From Phycisphaerales bacterium (GTDB taxonomy: Bacteria > Planctomycetota > Phycisphaerae > Phycisphaerales > UBA1924): 64,000 nucleotides of DNA. Positions 57,345-64,000 of the stretch are shown here, piece by piece. The stretch's first letter is position 1. Each line of letters begins with the position of its first letter. The DNA lies in assembly GCA_016741915.1 (NCBI GenBank), contig JACVCS010000009.1:1-64000 (forward strand), written 5' to 3'. The position numbers and the translations under genes were made by a program. The notes beneath the pieces were generated by a model that worked only from the letters and a program-made list of their open reading frames with translations, was not told where the DNA came from and searched no databases.

Positions 57345-57605
57345 TTCGTCTCGGAGAGTCCGTACGCACGGAGGTGCGGGGGTCGGTTAGCGGCTGAACA
57401 ATCATCGGGTCCGTCGGCCTTACGAGAAAAGGTCGGTATTTTCCCGGATGCAGAGGCCTTTTTTCATCCGTACACCCAAATTTTCACCGAATCGAACGTG
57501 ACGGATCGGTTTTGTGGGGTACGTTCTTTCATAAGACTCGACGGGTTGCCCGGCGTGTACGTTGGGCGGCCCGGTTTGAGCACAGAGAGTAGAGAGAGGA
57601 ACTGT

Positions 57606-58784
57606 ATGAGCTCGAAGTTCGTTTCGTCGTTGGCCGTGGCCTCGGCCGTGGGTCTTGGTTCGATCGCCTTCGCCCAGAATCAACCGCCGGCGGTTTCGGT
57701 GCTGCGCGTGGGTGCGAACGGCTCAACCTCGGCGCTGTCGAACACCGCCGCCCCGGTCTTCATCGACACCTTCGCCAGCGGCACCGCCAACCAGAGCGGC
57801 CCTTCCGCCACCCTGGCGATCTCCACCACGACCAACGGCCTGAACCGCCGCCTGACCATGATCGGCAACGCCACCAGCGAGGGCGGGCTCTCGCTCAGCT
57901 CCGATGGTCGCTATCTGACGCTCATCGGCTATGACTCGGCCGTCGGCGCCGCCAGCAGCACGATGTTCCCCGCGAGCACCAACCGCGTCATCGCTCGCAT
58001 CGATTCCGCCGGCAACATCGACACCACCACCGTCCTCGCCAACGGCGAATACAGCGGCACAGCCGGGACCAACGTCCGCGGCGTCGTGACCGCCGACGGC
58101 TCGTCGTACTACGTCGCCGGCAACGGCACCGGGACCGGATCGAACAGCACCGGCGGCGTGCGCTATGTTCAGCACGGTGCCATCACCGCCCCCGCCAGCC
58201 CCAGCATCCTCATCGCCCCCTCCACCAGCGCAGGCGGCACCGGCAACATCCGCCGAACCTACCTCGCCAACGGGCAGCTCTACGCCGTCACCAACAGCAG
58301 CCCCTTCACCGGTGTCAGCACCATCGGCACCGGCACCCCCACCACCGCCGCTCAGACGATGACCAACATCTTCGGCACCGGCGGCAGCTCCTACGACGTC
58401 TTCTTCGCCTCCACCACCGTCGCCTACCTCACCGACACCCGCGCCACCGCCAGCGGCGGCGGCCTGCAGCGCTGGAACTTCAACGGCTCCACCTGGACCC
58501 TGGCATACACCCTGAGCAACGGGCTCCCCACCGGGCTTTCGGGCCTCGCCGGCGCCCTGCTCTCAGGCGGTGACATCTACTTCGCCGGCATCACCGCCGA
58601 CGGCGCTCGCCTTGTGACCATCACCGATAACCTTGCCAACATCGCCGCCACCGGCACCTTCACCACCCTCGCGATCGCGCCGACCAACACCGCCTTCCGC
58701 GGCGTAGCCATCCCCACCCCCGGCGCTGCTTCACTGCTGGCGGGTCTGGGCCTCGTCGCGGCTCGCCGTCGTCGTGTCCGCTAA
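57606..58784 (+). CDS. Secreted beta-propeller-like protein with PEP-CTERM-type anchor
   Basis: A 392-residue exported protein. Signal peptide VSSLAVASAVGLGSIAFAQ; then Ser/Thr/Gly-rich repeats with the phrase pattern LSSDGRYLTLIGYD, VVTADGSSYYVAGNG, YLANGQLYAVTN, SYDVFFASTTVAYLTDTR and LSGGDIYFAGITADGARLVT, each about 45-50 residues apart, suggesting blades of a propeller. The C-terminus IPTPGAASLLAGLGLVAARR and further Arg is a PEP-CTERM-like tag. GAGGAA lies five bases before the ATG at 57606. A terminator follows at 58850. Ligand unknown; probably a surface or matrix protein. Confidence 0.87.
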   Translation: MSSKFVSSLAVASAVGLGSIAFAQNQPPAVSVLRVGANGSTSALSNTAAPVFIDTFASGTANQSGPSATLAISTTTNGLNRRLTMIGNATSEGGLSLSSDGRYLTLIGYDSAVGAASSTMFPASTNRVIARIDSAGNIDTTTVLANGEYSGTAGTNVRGVVTADGSSYYVAGNGTGTGSNSTGGVRYVQHGAITAPASPSILIAPSTSAGGTGNIRRTYLANGQLYAVTNSSPFTGVSTIGTGTPTTAAQTMTNIFGTGGSSYDVFFASTTVAYLTDTRATASGGGLQRWNFNGSTWTLAYTLSNGLPTGLSGLAGALLSGGDIYFAGITADGARLVTITDNLANIAATGTFTTLAIAPTNTAFRGVAIPTPGAASLLAGLGLVAARRRRVR

Positions 58785-58849
58785 CCGATCGGCCCGCGTG
58801 CGACACATCGCACGCGCCGCGTGATCGTCAAGGTTGAACTCCACCAAGC

Positions 58850-58883
58850 AACGCCGGGCTTCACCGCCCGGCGTTTTCTTTTC
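58850..58883 (+). terminator. Intrinsic terminator after the second PEP-CTERM gene
   Basis: AACGCCGGGC and GCCCGGCGTT form a perfect 10-bp stem with a 6-base loop; the 3' arm runs into TTTCTTTT. It lies 65 bases past the stop. Confidence 0.92.
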
Positions 58884-59039
58884 CCTCCACTTTCACGTGA
58901 GAACTTGGGGAATCCCGAAGCGCCGGCGCGTTCTGTGGAAGACATTCCGCCTTGGGCGCGTGGGCATGGTCCGTAACGACCGGTGCACGCCTTCGGTCCA
59001 TCGCCGCGTCCTGACGCGGACCGATGAACAGTGTAGGTC

Positions 59040-60695
59040 ATGCCAGCCCAGCAACCACAGATCAGTCCCCCCGCGCCGGGCGATGCGAGCGCGCTGAGCG
59101 AGTTGGCCAAACGTGCCGACGCGCTGGGCATGTTGGTCTGGCGCATCTCCGCCAGCGGCTCGGTCTGCACCCCGACACAGGCAACGCTCGCCCGCGCACC
59201 CTGGCTCATGCACGAGCCGATGCCGCAGATCATCGCCCAGTCCGCGGTGCAGTTCGCACGCGCCGCGGCCGCGGGCCTCGTTTCATCACGCCCTCACGAA
59301 CCGTTCCCCGGACTGTTCATCGCCCCGGTCCGTCCGCTGGATATCGCGCCGGACGAGCGCCTGGTCGTCGTCGCCATCGATCGCGCTCTGGCACCCGCTC
59401 AACCCTGGCTCCGCGGCCTGGCGCATCAGCACTCGCCCGCCTCCCCCGCACGCGTGCTCGCCTGCTCATCGCTGATCCCCTTTGCGTGTGATCGGCTCCT
59501 CGCCGCCTGCTCGACCCTCGACCTGATGAGCGAAGACCTCTCCCGCGCCGGCGCACTGAAGGCCACCGTCCGCGGCTGCTCAGCCCAGCTCGTCGCGGGC
59601 ATGGAGGCCCTCGACCTCTTGAGCTTCCTCAGCACCCGCTGCGAAGAGACCCGCTCGCCCAACGACTTCCTCCACGAGGCGTGCCGACGTCTCCGCGTCG
59701 CGCTGGGCGTGCGCTGGGTCGCCGTTCGTCTTGACCCTTCGCAAGAACACCCCGACCCGCTCGGCACCGCCTTCGCGCTCGTCGGCGACGCACCGACCGA
59801 CCCCTCGATGCTGACGCTCTCGCTGCACAGGTGGAAGGACCAGCTCGACCGAGGCTCAGCCGCCAGAACGATGCGCCTGGATACCCAGGCCCCCGGTTCG
59901 ATCCTCCGCTCACGCCAGCAGGCGCTCGCCTGCGCCGTGCGGGCGAACGCGCGAACCCTTGGCGTCATCGCCGCCGGCCCCGTTCAGCGTGATATCGCCG
60001 CGCACGCGCACCTGCTCTCCGCCGCCGCGGGCTCCATCGGCGTCTTCGCCGAGAACGTCCGTCTCGAACAGCGCCAGCACCACACCGTCCTCGGATCGCT
60101 CCGCGCGCTCACCGCCACCATCGACGCGAAAGACCGCTCCACCAGCGGCCATTCCGCCCGCGTCGCACGACTCGCCCACGCCCTGGCCCTCCACGCCGGG
60201 CTCAGCGAAGAGATCGCGCGAAGGGCCTACCTCTGCGGGCTCGTGCACGACATCGGCAAGATCGGCGTGCGCGAAAGCGTCCTGCTCAAGCCCGGGCCGC
60301 TGACCCCGGAAGAGATGGACCACATCCGTCAGCACCCCCGCGCCGGGTACGAGATCCTCAAAGACCTCGCCGCACTGACCGATCTGCTCCCCGGCGTGCT
60401 GCACCACCACGAACGCTTCGACGGCCGCGGCTATCCCGCGCAGCTCCGCGGCGAAGAGATCCCCCACCTTGCACGCCTCATCGCCGTCGCCGATACCTTC
60501 GACGCGATGAGCAGCTCCCGCGCATACCGAGCGGCCCTGAGCCGAGCCAGCGTCCTGGAAGAAATCCGCAAGGCCGCGGGAACCCAGCTCGACCCCGCCC
60601 TCGCCATGGCCCTGGTCTCCATGAACCCAGAGCATCTGCACCTTGACGAGGTCAACCCGACGCTCTCGATCCACCCCGGTCCGCTGGCGGCTTGA
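59040..60695 (+). CDS. HD-GYP domain phosphodiesterase with GAF-like region
   Basis: A 551-residue protein. The C-terminal 190 residues form an HD-GYP domain, usually a cyclic-di-GMP phosphodiesterase: DAKDRSTSGHSARVARLAHA, LVHDIGKIGVRESVLLKPGP (HD and the DIGKI motif), HHHERFDGRGYPAQLRGEEI (GYP) and IAVADTFDAMSSSRAYRAAL. The middle region (about 200-350) with FLHEACRRLRVALGVRWVAV looks GAF-like and may sense a ligand. The N-terminus is unassigned. No membrane span is visible, so it is cytoplasmic. All HD-GYP metal ligands are present, so enzyme activity is likely. An atypical LuxR-type response regulator follows 414 bases later. Confidence 0.92.
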   Translation: MPAQQPQISPPAPGDASALSELAKRADALGMLVWRISASGSVCTPTQATLARAPWLMHEPMPQIIAQSAVQFARAAAAGLVSSRPHEPFPGLFIAPVRPLDIAPDERLVVVAIDRALAPAQPWLRGLAHQHSPASPARVLACSSLIPFACDRLLAACSTLDLMSEDLSRAGALKATVRGCSAQLVAGMEALDLLSFLSTRCEETRSPNDFLHEACRRLRVALGVRWVAVRLDPSQEHPDPLGTAFALVGDAPTDPSMLTLSLHRWKDQLDRGSAARTMRLDTQAPGSILRSRQQALACAVRANARTLGVIAAGPVQRDIAAHAHLLSAAAGSIGVFAENVRLEQRQHHTVLGSLRALTATIDAKDRSTSGHSARVARLAHALALHAGLSEEIARRAYLCGLVHDIGKIGVRESVLLKPGPLTPEEMDHIRQHPRAGYEILKDLAALTDLLPGVLHHHERFDGRGYPAQLRGEEIPHLARLIAVADTFDAMSSSRAYRAALSRASVLEEIRKAAGTQLDPALAMALVSMNPEHLHLDEVNPTLSIHPGPLAA

Positions 60696-61109
60696 TCGGA
60701 ACTCACGCAAACTTCAAGCCCGGTTCCATCGCCCTCCCTTTGTCATCTCGCGAACTCAGCAAATCTCCCTGATTCTCACGTTGATGAGGAATCCGGACAG
60801 GTTTCGCGTGGGCCAACATCAGGAACAACCCACGTTCTTACGGGTTGTCCCTATGTGACCTACTTTGACATTTCGCGTGAAAACAGTGCTTTCTCTGAAC
60901 CCCCCATCGCCCTGTGAACCTTGAACGGTGTCCAGTTGAAGGTTCCGGCGTTTCGCATGGAACCGGGTCAGGGAAAATCACAAAGAGACTTTCGATAAAA
61001 ATTGAGTTCCTAAAGCACGGGGCGAAAGCCCGGGCGCATCTAGGGACATCAGCAATGACTCGCGGGGCCGATGGAGCCGTCGGCCAACGGCCAAGGAAGG
61101 AATGCAGCC
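60696..61109. other. Long leader region before the response regulator gene
   Basis: About 410 bases of lower GC than its surroundings. Contents: a hairpin of GGAACAACCC with GGGTTGTCCC (60822-60851), a TTGACA box at 60865 without a good -10, three direct copies of TTTCGCGTG or TTTCGCATG at 60802, 60871 and 60951, and an inverted repeat GAACCTT/AAGGTTC at 60916-60945. None can be tied to a known element. No gene is seen. Confidence 0.5.
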
Positions 61110-61859
61110 ATGCTCGGGACCATGACTCACTCTCATCCCACCAGTACGGGATCTCCATCAGGGCAGGGGTTTACGATGGGTTCAGCAGAGTCGATCACCC
61201 TGCCCGGCACGCAGACATGGACGATCTATCTCGTCCACCCCTCGTCGAGTGAGCGCCGCCGCCTCTCGGCCGTGCTCGAATCCACCCGCTTCTCCGTGCA
61301 CGAGTTTCCCTCAGGGGGGGAGCTGCTCAACGCGGTCGCCGATAACCCCAACGCGTGCCTCGTCTGCGATTCAGACCTCGGCGGCACGACCGGGCTGCAT
61401 CTGCTTGCCCAGCTTCACGCCGCCGGTCGCGTCATCCCCTCGGTCATGCTCGTCGCTCCGGGCGACGTGCTCGGCGCGGTGGCGGCGATGAAGGCGGGCG
61501 TGGGTGAAGTCGTCGTCAAGCCCGTCGAACCCGGGGAACTGCTTCACGCCGTCCGCGCCGTGATCGATTCGGCGCGCGGCAACGGCGCCACCCGCGAGTC
61601 CGTTGCGGATCTGCTCCGCCGACAGGCCAAGCTCTCCACCCGTGAACTGACCGTCTTCCGCCTCATCACCCGCGGCCTGAGCAACAAGCAAGCCGCGGTG
61701 GAGATGGGCCTGGCGGTGAAGACCATCGAGATCCACCGCGCCAACGTGATGAAGAAGATGCAGGCGGACAACTTGCCCGAGCTGGTCCGTCAAGCGGTCG
61801 TGCTCGAGGGCGTCCCCACGCCGCTAAACGACTCGGCGTTGCTCTCACGCCGACGCTGA
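61110..61859 (+). CDS. Atypical response regulator with LuxR-type HTH
   Basis: A 249-residue FixJ-like regulator. The receiver domain (about 37-155) has the phospho-acceptor position Asp87 (LVCDSDLGGTTGLHLL) and Lys137 (VVVKPVEPGEL), but the acidic pair that binds Mg2+ is His43-Pro44 (IYLVHPS) and the switch Thr is Ala116, so it may not be phosphorylated normally. The output helix-turn-helix is at about 183-240: LSTRELTVFRLITRGLSNKQ and TIEIHRANVMKKMQADNL. AAGGAAGG lies before the ATG at 61110. No histidine kinase adjoins. Confidence 0.88.
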   Translation: MLGTMTHSHPTSTGSPSGQGFTMGSAESITLPGTQTWTIYLVHPSSSERRRLSAVLESTRFSVHEFPSGGELLNAVADNPNACLVCDSDLGGTTGLHLLAQLHAAGRVIPSVMLVAPGDVLGAVAAMKAGVGEVVVKPVEPGELLHAVRAVIDSARGNGATRESVADLLRRQAKLSTRELTVFRLITRGLSNKQAAVEMGLAVKTIEIHRANVMKKMQADNLPELVRQAVVLEGVPTPLNDSALLSRRR

Positions 61860-61884
61860 GCACTCTGCACTCACAACTTTGACT

Positions 61885-63015
61885 TCAAGACCTGCTCGGG
61901 ATCTCAATCCCCGGCAGGTTTTTTGTTTGCAGATCCGCCAGCCGCGCCTGCAACGCCTCAAACGTCGGCTCGACAAAGTTCACGTGCCCGACCTTGCGCC
62001 CGGGGCGCGGAGATTTGTCGTAGCTGTGCACGCGGGCGCCGTTGACGCCCGTCAACTCGCTCAGCGCGGGCATGCTGCCGACGATGTTGACCATCGCGCT
62101 GAAGCCCGTTGCGCCGGGTTCACCCAGCGGCAGGCCCGTCACGGCGCGCAGGTGATTCTCAAACTGGCTGGTGGCGCAGGCGTCGATGGTCCAGTGCCCG
62201 CTGTTGTGAACGCGCGGGGCGATCTCGTTGGCCATCAGTTGCCCGTCGACCTCGAAGAGCTCCATCGCCATCACCCCGACGTACCCCAGGCTGGTCATCA
62301 CTTCACCCAGCGCCCGCTCGGCCTGGCTTTGCAACGCCGCCGATGCGCCCGGCGCGGGTGAGATCGACAGACGCAGAATCCCCGCGCGGTGGTGATTCTC
62401 GGTCAGCGGATAGAACCGCATGCCGCCGTCGAGCGCCCGCACACCAATGATCGAAAGCTCGCGCGTGAACCGCACAAACCCCTCGGCGATCATGGGCACC
62501 ACCCGCCGCCCGTTGTCCGTCAGTTCACTCCACGCGCCGTCGATCTCCGCAGCGCTCCGCACCACGGCCTGGCCCTTCCCGTCGTAGCCCATGCGCCGGG
62601 TTTTCACGACCATGGGCAGGCCGACCTTCGCCGCCGCGGCGTGCAGGTCGCCCAGCGAATCAACCTTCGCGACGGGCGGGACCGCGATCCCCAGCGATTG
62701 AAAGAGCGACTTTTCGCTCCAGCGGTCCTGCGCGGTGCTCAAAGCCTCCGCACCCGGGCGTGTGGGGACCAGCGAGGCCAGACGGGCGACCAGTTCAGCG
62801 GGGATGTTCTCCCACTCCAGCGTGACGGCATCGAGCCCGCGGGCGAAGGCCAGCGCCGCGTCGGCGTCTTCGAACGGTCTGGCGAAGGTTTCGGAGATCA
62901 GGCGTGTGCCGGCGTCGGGGTTGGGTTCCCAGACGCGGAAGCTCATCCCCAGGCGGTGCCCTGCGAGCGCGAGCATGCGCCCGAGTTGTCCGCCGCCGAG
63001 GATCCCGATCTTCAT
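61885..63015 (-). CDS. purK: N5-carboxyaminoimidazole ribonucleotide synthase
   Basis: A 376-residue ATP-grasp enzyme that carboxylates AIR to N5-CAIR in purine synthesis. Family parts: [38 protein letters not shown] (the TxExE pattern), [71 protein letters not shown] and [20 protein letters not shown]. The length is normal. Its ATG overlaps the purE stop by four bases, so the pair is translationally coupled. Its 3' end holds the terminator of the convergent gene. Confidence 0.97.
   Translation of the reverse strand: MKIGILGGGQLGRMLALAGHRLGMSFRVWEPNPDAGTRLISETFARPFEDADAALAFARGLDAVTLEWENIPAELVARLASLVPTRPGAEALSTAQDRWSEKSLFQSLGIAVPPVAKVDSLGDLHAAAAKVGLPMVVKTRRMGYDGKGQAVVRSAAEIDGAWSELTDNGRRVVPMIAEGFVRFTRELSIIGVRALDGGMRFYPLTENHHRAGILRLSISPAPGASAALQSQAERALGEVMTSLGYVGVMAMELFEVDGQLMANEIAPRVHNSGHWTIDACATSQFENHLRAVTGLPLGEPGATGFSAMVNIVGSMPALSELTGVNGARVHSYDKSPRPGRKVGHVNFVEPTFEALQARLADLQTKNLPGIEIPSRS
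61890..61924 (+). terminator. Terminator of the response regulator gene, inside the end of purK
   Basis: ACCTGCTCGGG pairs with CCCCGGCAGGT (one bulged base) around a short loop, followed by six T. It lies 30 bases past the response regulator stop and overlaps the last codons of the convergent purK gene, which encode IPSRS. Confidence 0.8.
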
Positions 63016-63524
63016 GAGCCGGTCCCCGGCGCGGGTTTCGCGGGGTCGGGCGAACGGAGGACCTTGTCGGTCTGGGCGGCGCGATAAGCCTTCAGGGCGG
63101 CGTCAAGTTTCGGGTCGTGAAGGGCGAGGATACTGCACGCCAGCAGGCCGGCGTTGGTCGCGCCGGCGTTCCCGATCGCCAGCGTGCCGACGGGGATTCC
63201 CGCGGGCATCTGCACGATGGAGAGCAGCGAGTCCATCCCGCTGAGGGCCTTGCTTTGGACCGGAACGCCCAGGACGGGAAGACTGGTGAGGCTGGCGACC
63301 ATCCCGGGAAGGTGGGCCGCCCCGCCCGCGCCGGCGATGATGACCCGGATGCCCCGGTTCTGGGCGGCCTTGGCGTACTCGACCATCTGTTCCGGGGTGC
63401 GGTGGGCGGAGACCACGCGGGTTTCGTGCGCAACACCAAGCTGGGTGAGCACGTTCGAGGCGTGCTGCATCGTTTCCCAGTCCGAAGTCGAACCCATGAT
63501 GATCCCGACAAGGGGGCTGGCCAT
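63012..63524 (-). CDS. purE: N5-carboxyaminoimidazole ribonucleotide mutase
   Basis: A 170-residue class I PurE that converts N5-CAIR to CAIR, the step after PurK. Motifs: [16 protein letters not shown] with the nucleotide-binding Sx[23 protein letters not shown] with the catalytic His, [19 protein letters not shown], and [22 protein letters not shown]. The order purE-purK with an ATGA overlap is standard. The ATG at 63524 begins the family N-terminus. Confidence 0.97.
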   Translation of the reverse strand: MASPLVGIIMGSTSDWETMQHASNVLTQLGVAHETRVVSAHRTPEQMVEYAKAAQNRGIRVIIAGAGGAAHLPGMVASLTSLPVLGVPVQSKALSGMDSLLSIVQMPAGIPVGTLAIGNAGATNAGLLACSILALHDPKLDAALKAYRAAQTDKVLRSPDPAKPAPGTGS

Positions 63525-63593
63525 AGCGGGTGATGATAGATCAACGCACGATGGGAAGGGGTTGTTGGACCGGATCTGGCTTTGCGTGCGCGG

Positions 63594-64000
63594 TCAATCC
63601 CCGGTCGGGGCCCACTCAACCCCTTGCAGTTGACGCAAACGCTTGATCACCGCGGCGACCAGTCGTTGCTCGCGGGTGGTATCGCGCGAGCCGGCGATCC
63701 CCAGAAACGCCTCGACCACGATGGGCTCGCCGACTTTTGAAGGGTCGCCGGTTGAGGGTTGAACCTTGGTGAAACTCAGCGTCCCCATGTCGTCGGCAAC
63801 GCTGCGGATGTTCAAGACCAGCTCGCGGTCGGTCTGGCTCTGGGTGGCGATCACCGCACACTCGCCCGCAGTCATCGCATAGTCCGCGGCGGCGAGGCAG
63901 TCGTTCCAGTCTCCGCTCACGGTCGAGGGGTTCGGCGCGGTCGGCGGGGGGAGGATGACGCACGCCGGGAGGGAGATCAGGAACGAGCAGATTGCGAACG
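63594..64000 (-). CDS. Putative lipoprotein, N-terminus beyond the window
   Basis: The visible part is 135 codons with no in-frame stop to the right edge, so the start is outside the window. The first visible residues are FAICSFLISLPACVILPPP, a signal-peptide hydrophobic core with a Cys in a lipobox-like setting (SLPAC), followed by TAPNPST and a soluble domain with GDWNDCLAAADYAMTAGECA and FLGIAGSRDTTREQRLVAAV. It should be a periplasmic-facing lipoprotein. An internal GTG at 63920 is a possible start but would discard the signal-like stretch. It is upstream of purE in the same direction; no known family recognised. Confidence 0.65.
   Translation of the reverse strand, partial: FAICSFLISLPACVILPPPTAPNPSTVSGDWNDCLAAADYAMTAGECAVIATQSQTDRELVLNIRSVADDMGTLSFTKVQPSTGDPSKVGEPIVVEAFLGIAGSRDTTREQRLVAAVIKRLRQLQGVEWAPTGD

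Overview
The window is a chromosomal segment of a GC-rich (mostly about 60-68 %) planctomycete, most probably of class Phycisphaerae. The evidence is the gene content and protein style: two secreted proteins ending in a hydrophobic segment plus Arg-Arg-Arg-Arg (PEP-CTERM-like anchors with the Ala/Gly-rich 'GLGGLVA' flavour common in Phycisphaerae), the small basic protein family shared by Planctomycetes, Verrucomicrobia and Chlamydiae, degenerate type II secretion/type IV pilus proteins beside intact pseudopilins, zinc-ribbon membrane proteins in several paralogous copies, and a dcw-type peptidoglycan operon without ftsA/ftsZ beside it. No phage, insertion sequence, integrase or CRISPR array was seen. 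The window looks like ordinary host chromosome with scattered intergenic repeat elements.

Layout. 0.5-3.7 kb (+): soluble Ser/Thr kinase, PPP-like metallophosphoesterase, LuxR-type regulator. 3.7-13.6 kb (-): MarR regulator, glyA, two zinc-ribbon membrane paralogues, LysM/YkuD L,D-transpeptidase, GH15 glucoamylase-like enzyme, HU-type DNA-binding protein, outer-membrane beta-barrel. 13.8-16.3 kb (+): ArfB-like rescue factor, two type II pseudopilins, tRNA-Leu(CAG), DUF5989 protein. 16.4-22.6 kb (-): tRNA-Ala(TGC), greA, ftsQ-like, ddl, a third zinc-ribbon protein, murB, murC; the five genes from murC to ftsQ form the cell-wall operon. 22.8-24.5 kb (+): flotillin floA and an SxtJ-like protein. 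24.6-33.3 kb: DCC-family thioredoxin-like protein, PA14-type PEP-CTERM protein, variant sigma-70 factor, superoxide dismutase, esterase with a carbohydrate-binding-like N-terminus, second flotillin and NfeD. 33.6-39.7 kb: PilT ATPase, SRPBCC/ArsR pair with an operator, a membrane-bound GspE homologue with ruined ATPase motifs, large CvpA-like protein. 39.8-42.2 kb: 1-Cys peroxiredoxin with a Lys-rich tail and two unknown membrane proteins. 42.4-47.5 kb (+): complete branched-chain amino-acid ABC transporter (livJ-livH-livM-livG-livF), facing an aminotransferase. 49-52 kb: small basic protein, aroA, GroES-like protein, apt. 52.9-54.7 kb: membrane glycosyltransferase and small membrane partner, separated by an 80-bp octamer array. 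54.9-64 kb: methyltransferase, lipoprotein, second PEP-CTERM protein, HD-GYP protein, atypical response regulator, purK-purE, and a lipoprotein gene cut by the window end.

Themes. Envelope construction dominates (Mur enzymes, Ddl, FtsQ, L,D-transpeptidase, flotillins, SxtJ/DUF5989, beta-barrel, glycosyltransferase), followed by secretion/pilus machinery (pseudopilins, PilT, pseudo-GspE) and amino-acid and purine metabolism. The least expected items are the pseudo-ATPase of the GspE family, a sigma factor that has lost the tryptophan pair normally used for promoter melting, three intergenic arrays that share an 8-bp period but not a sequence, a four-copy palindrome family, and an aroA gene with a low-GC, enlarged C-terminal half. 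All functional statements are read from the sequence and family knowledge; no database search was run.
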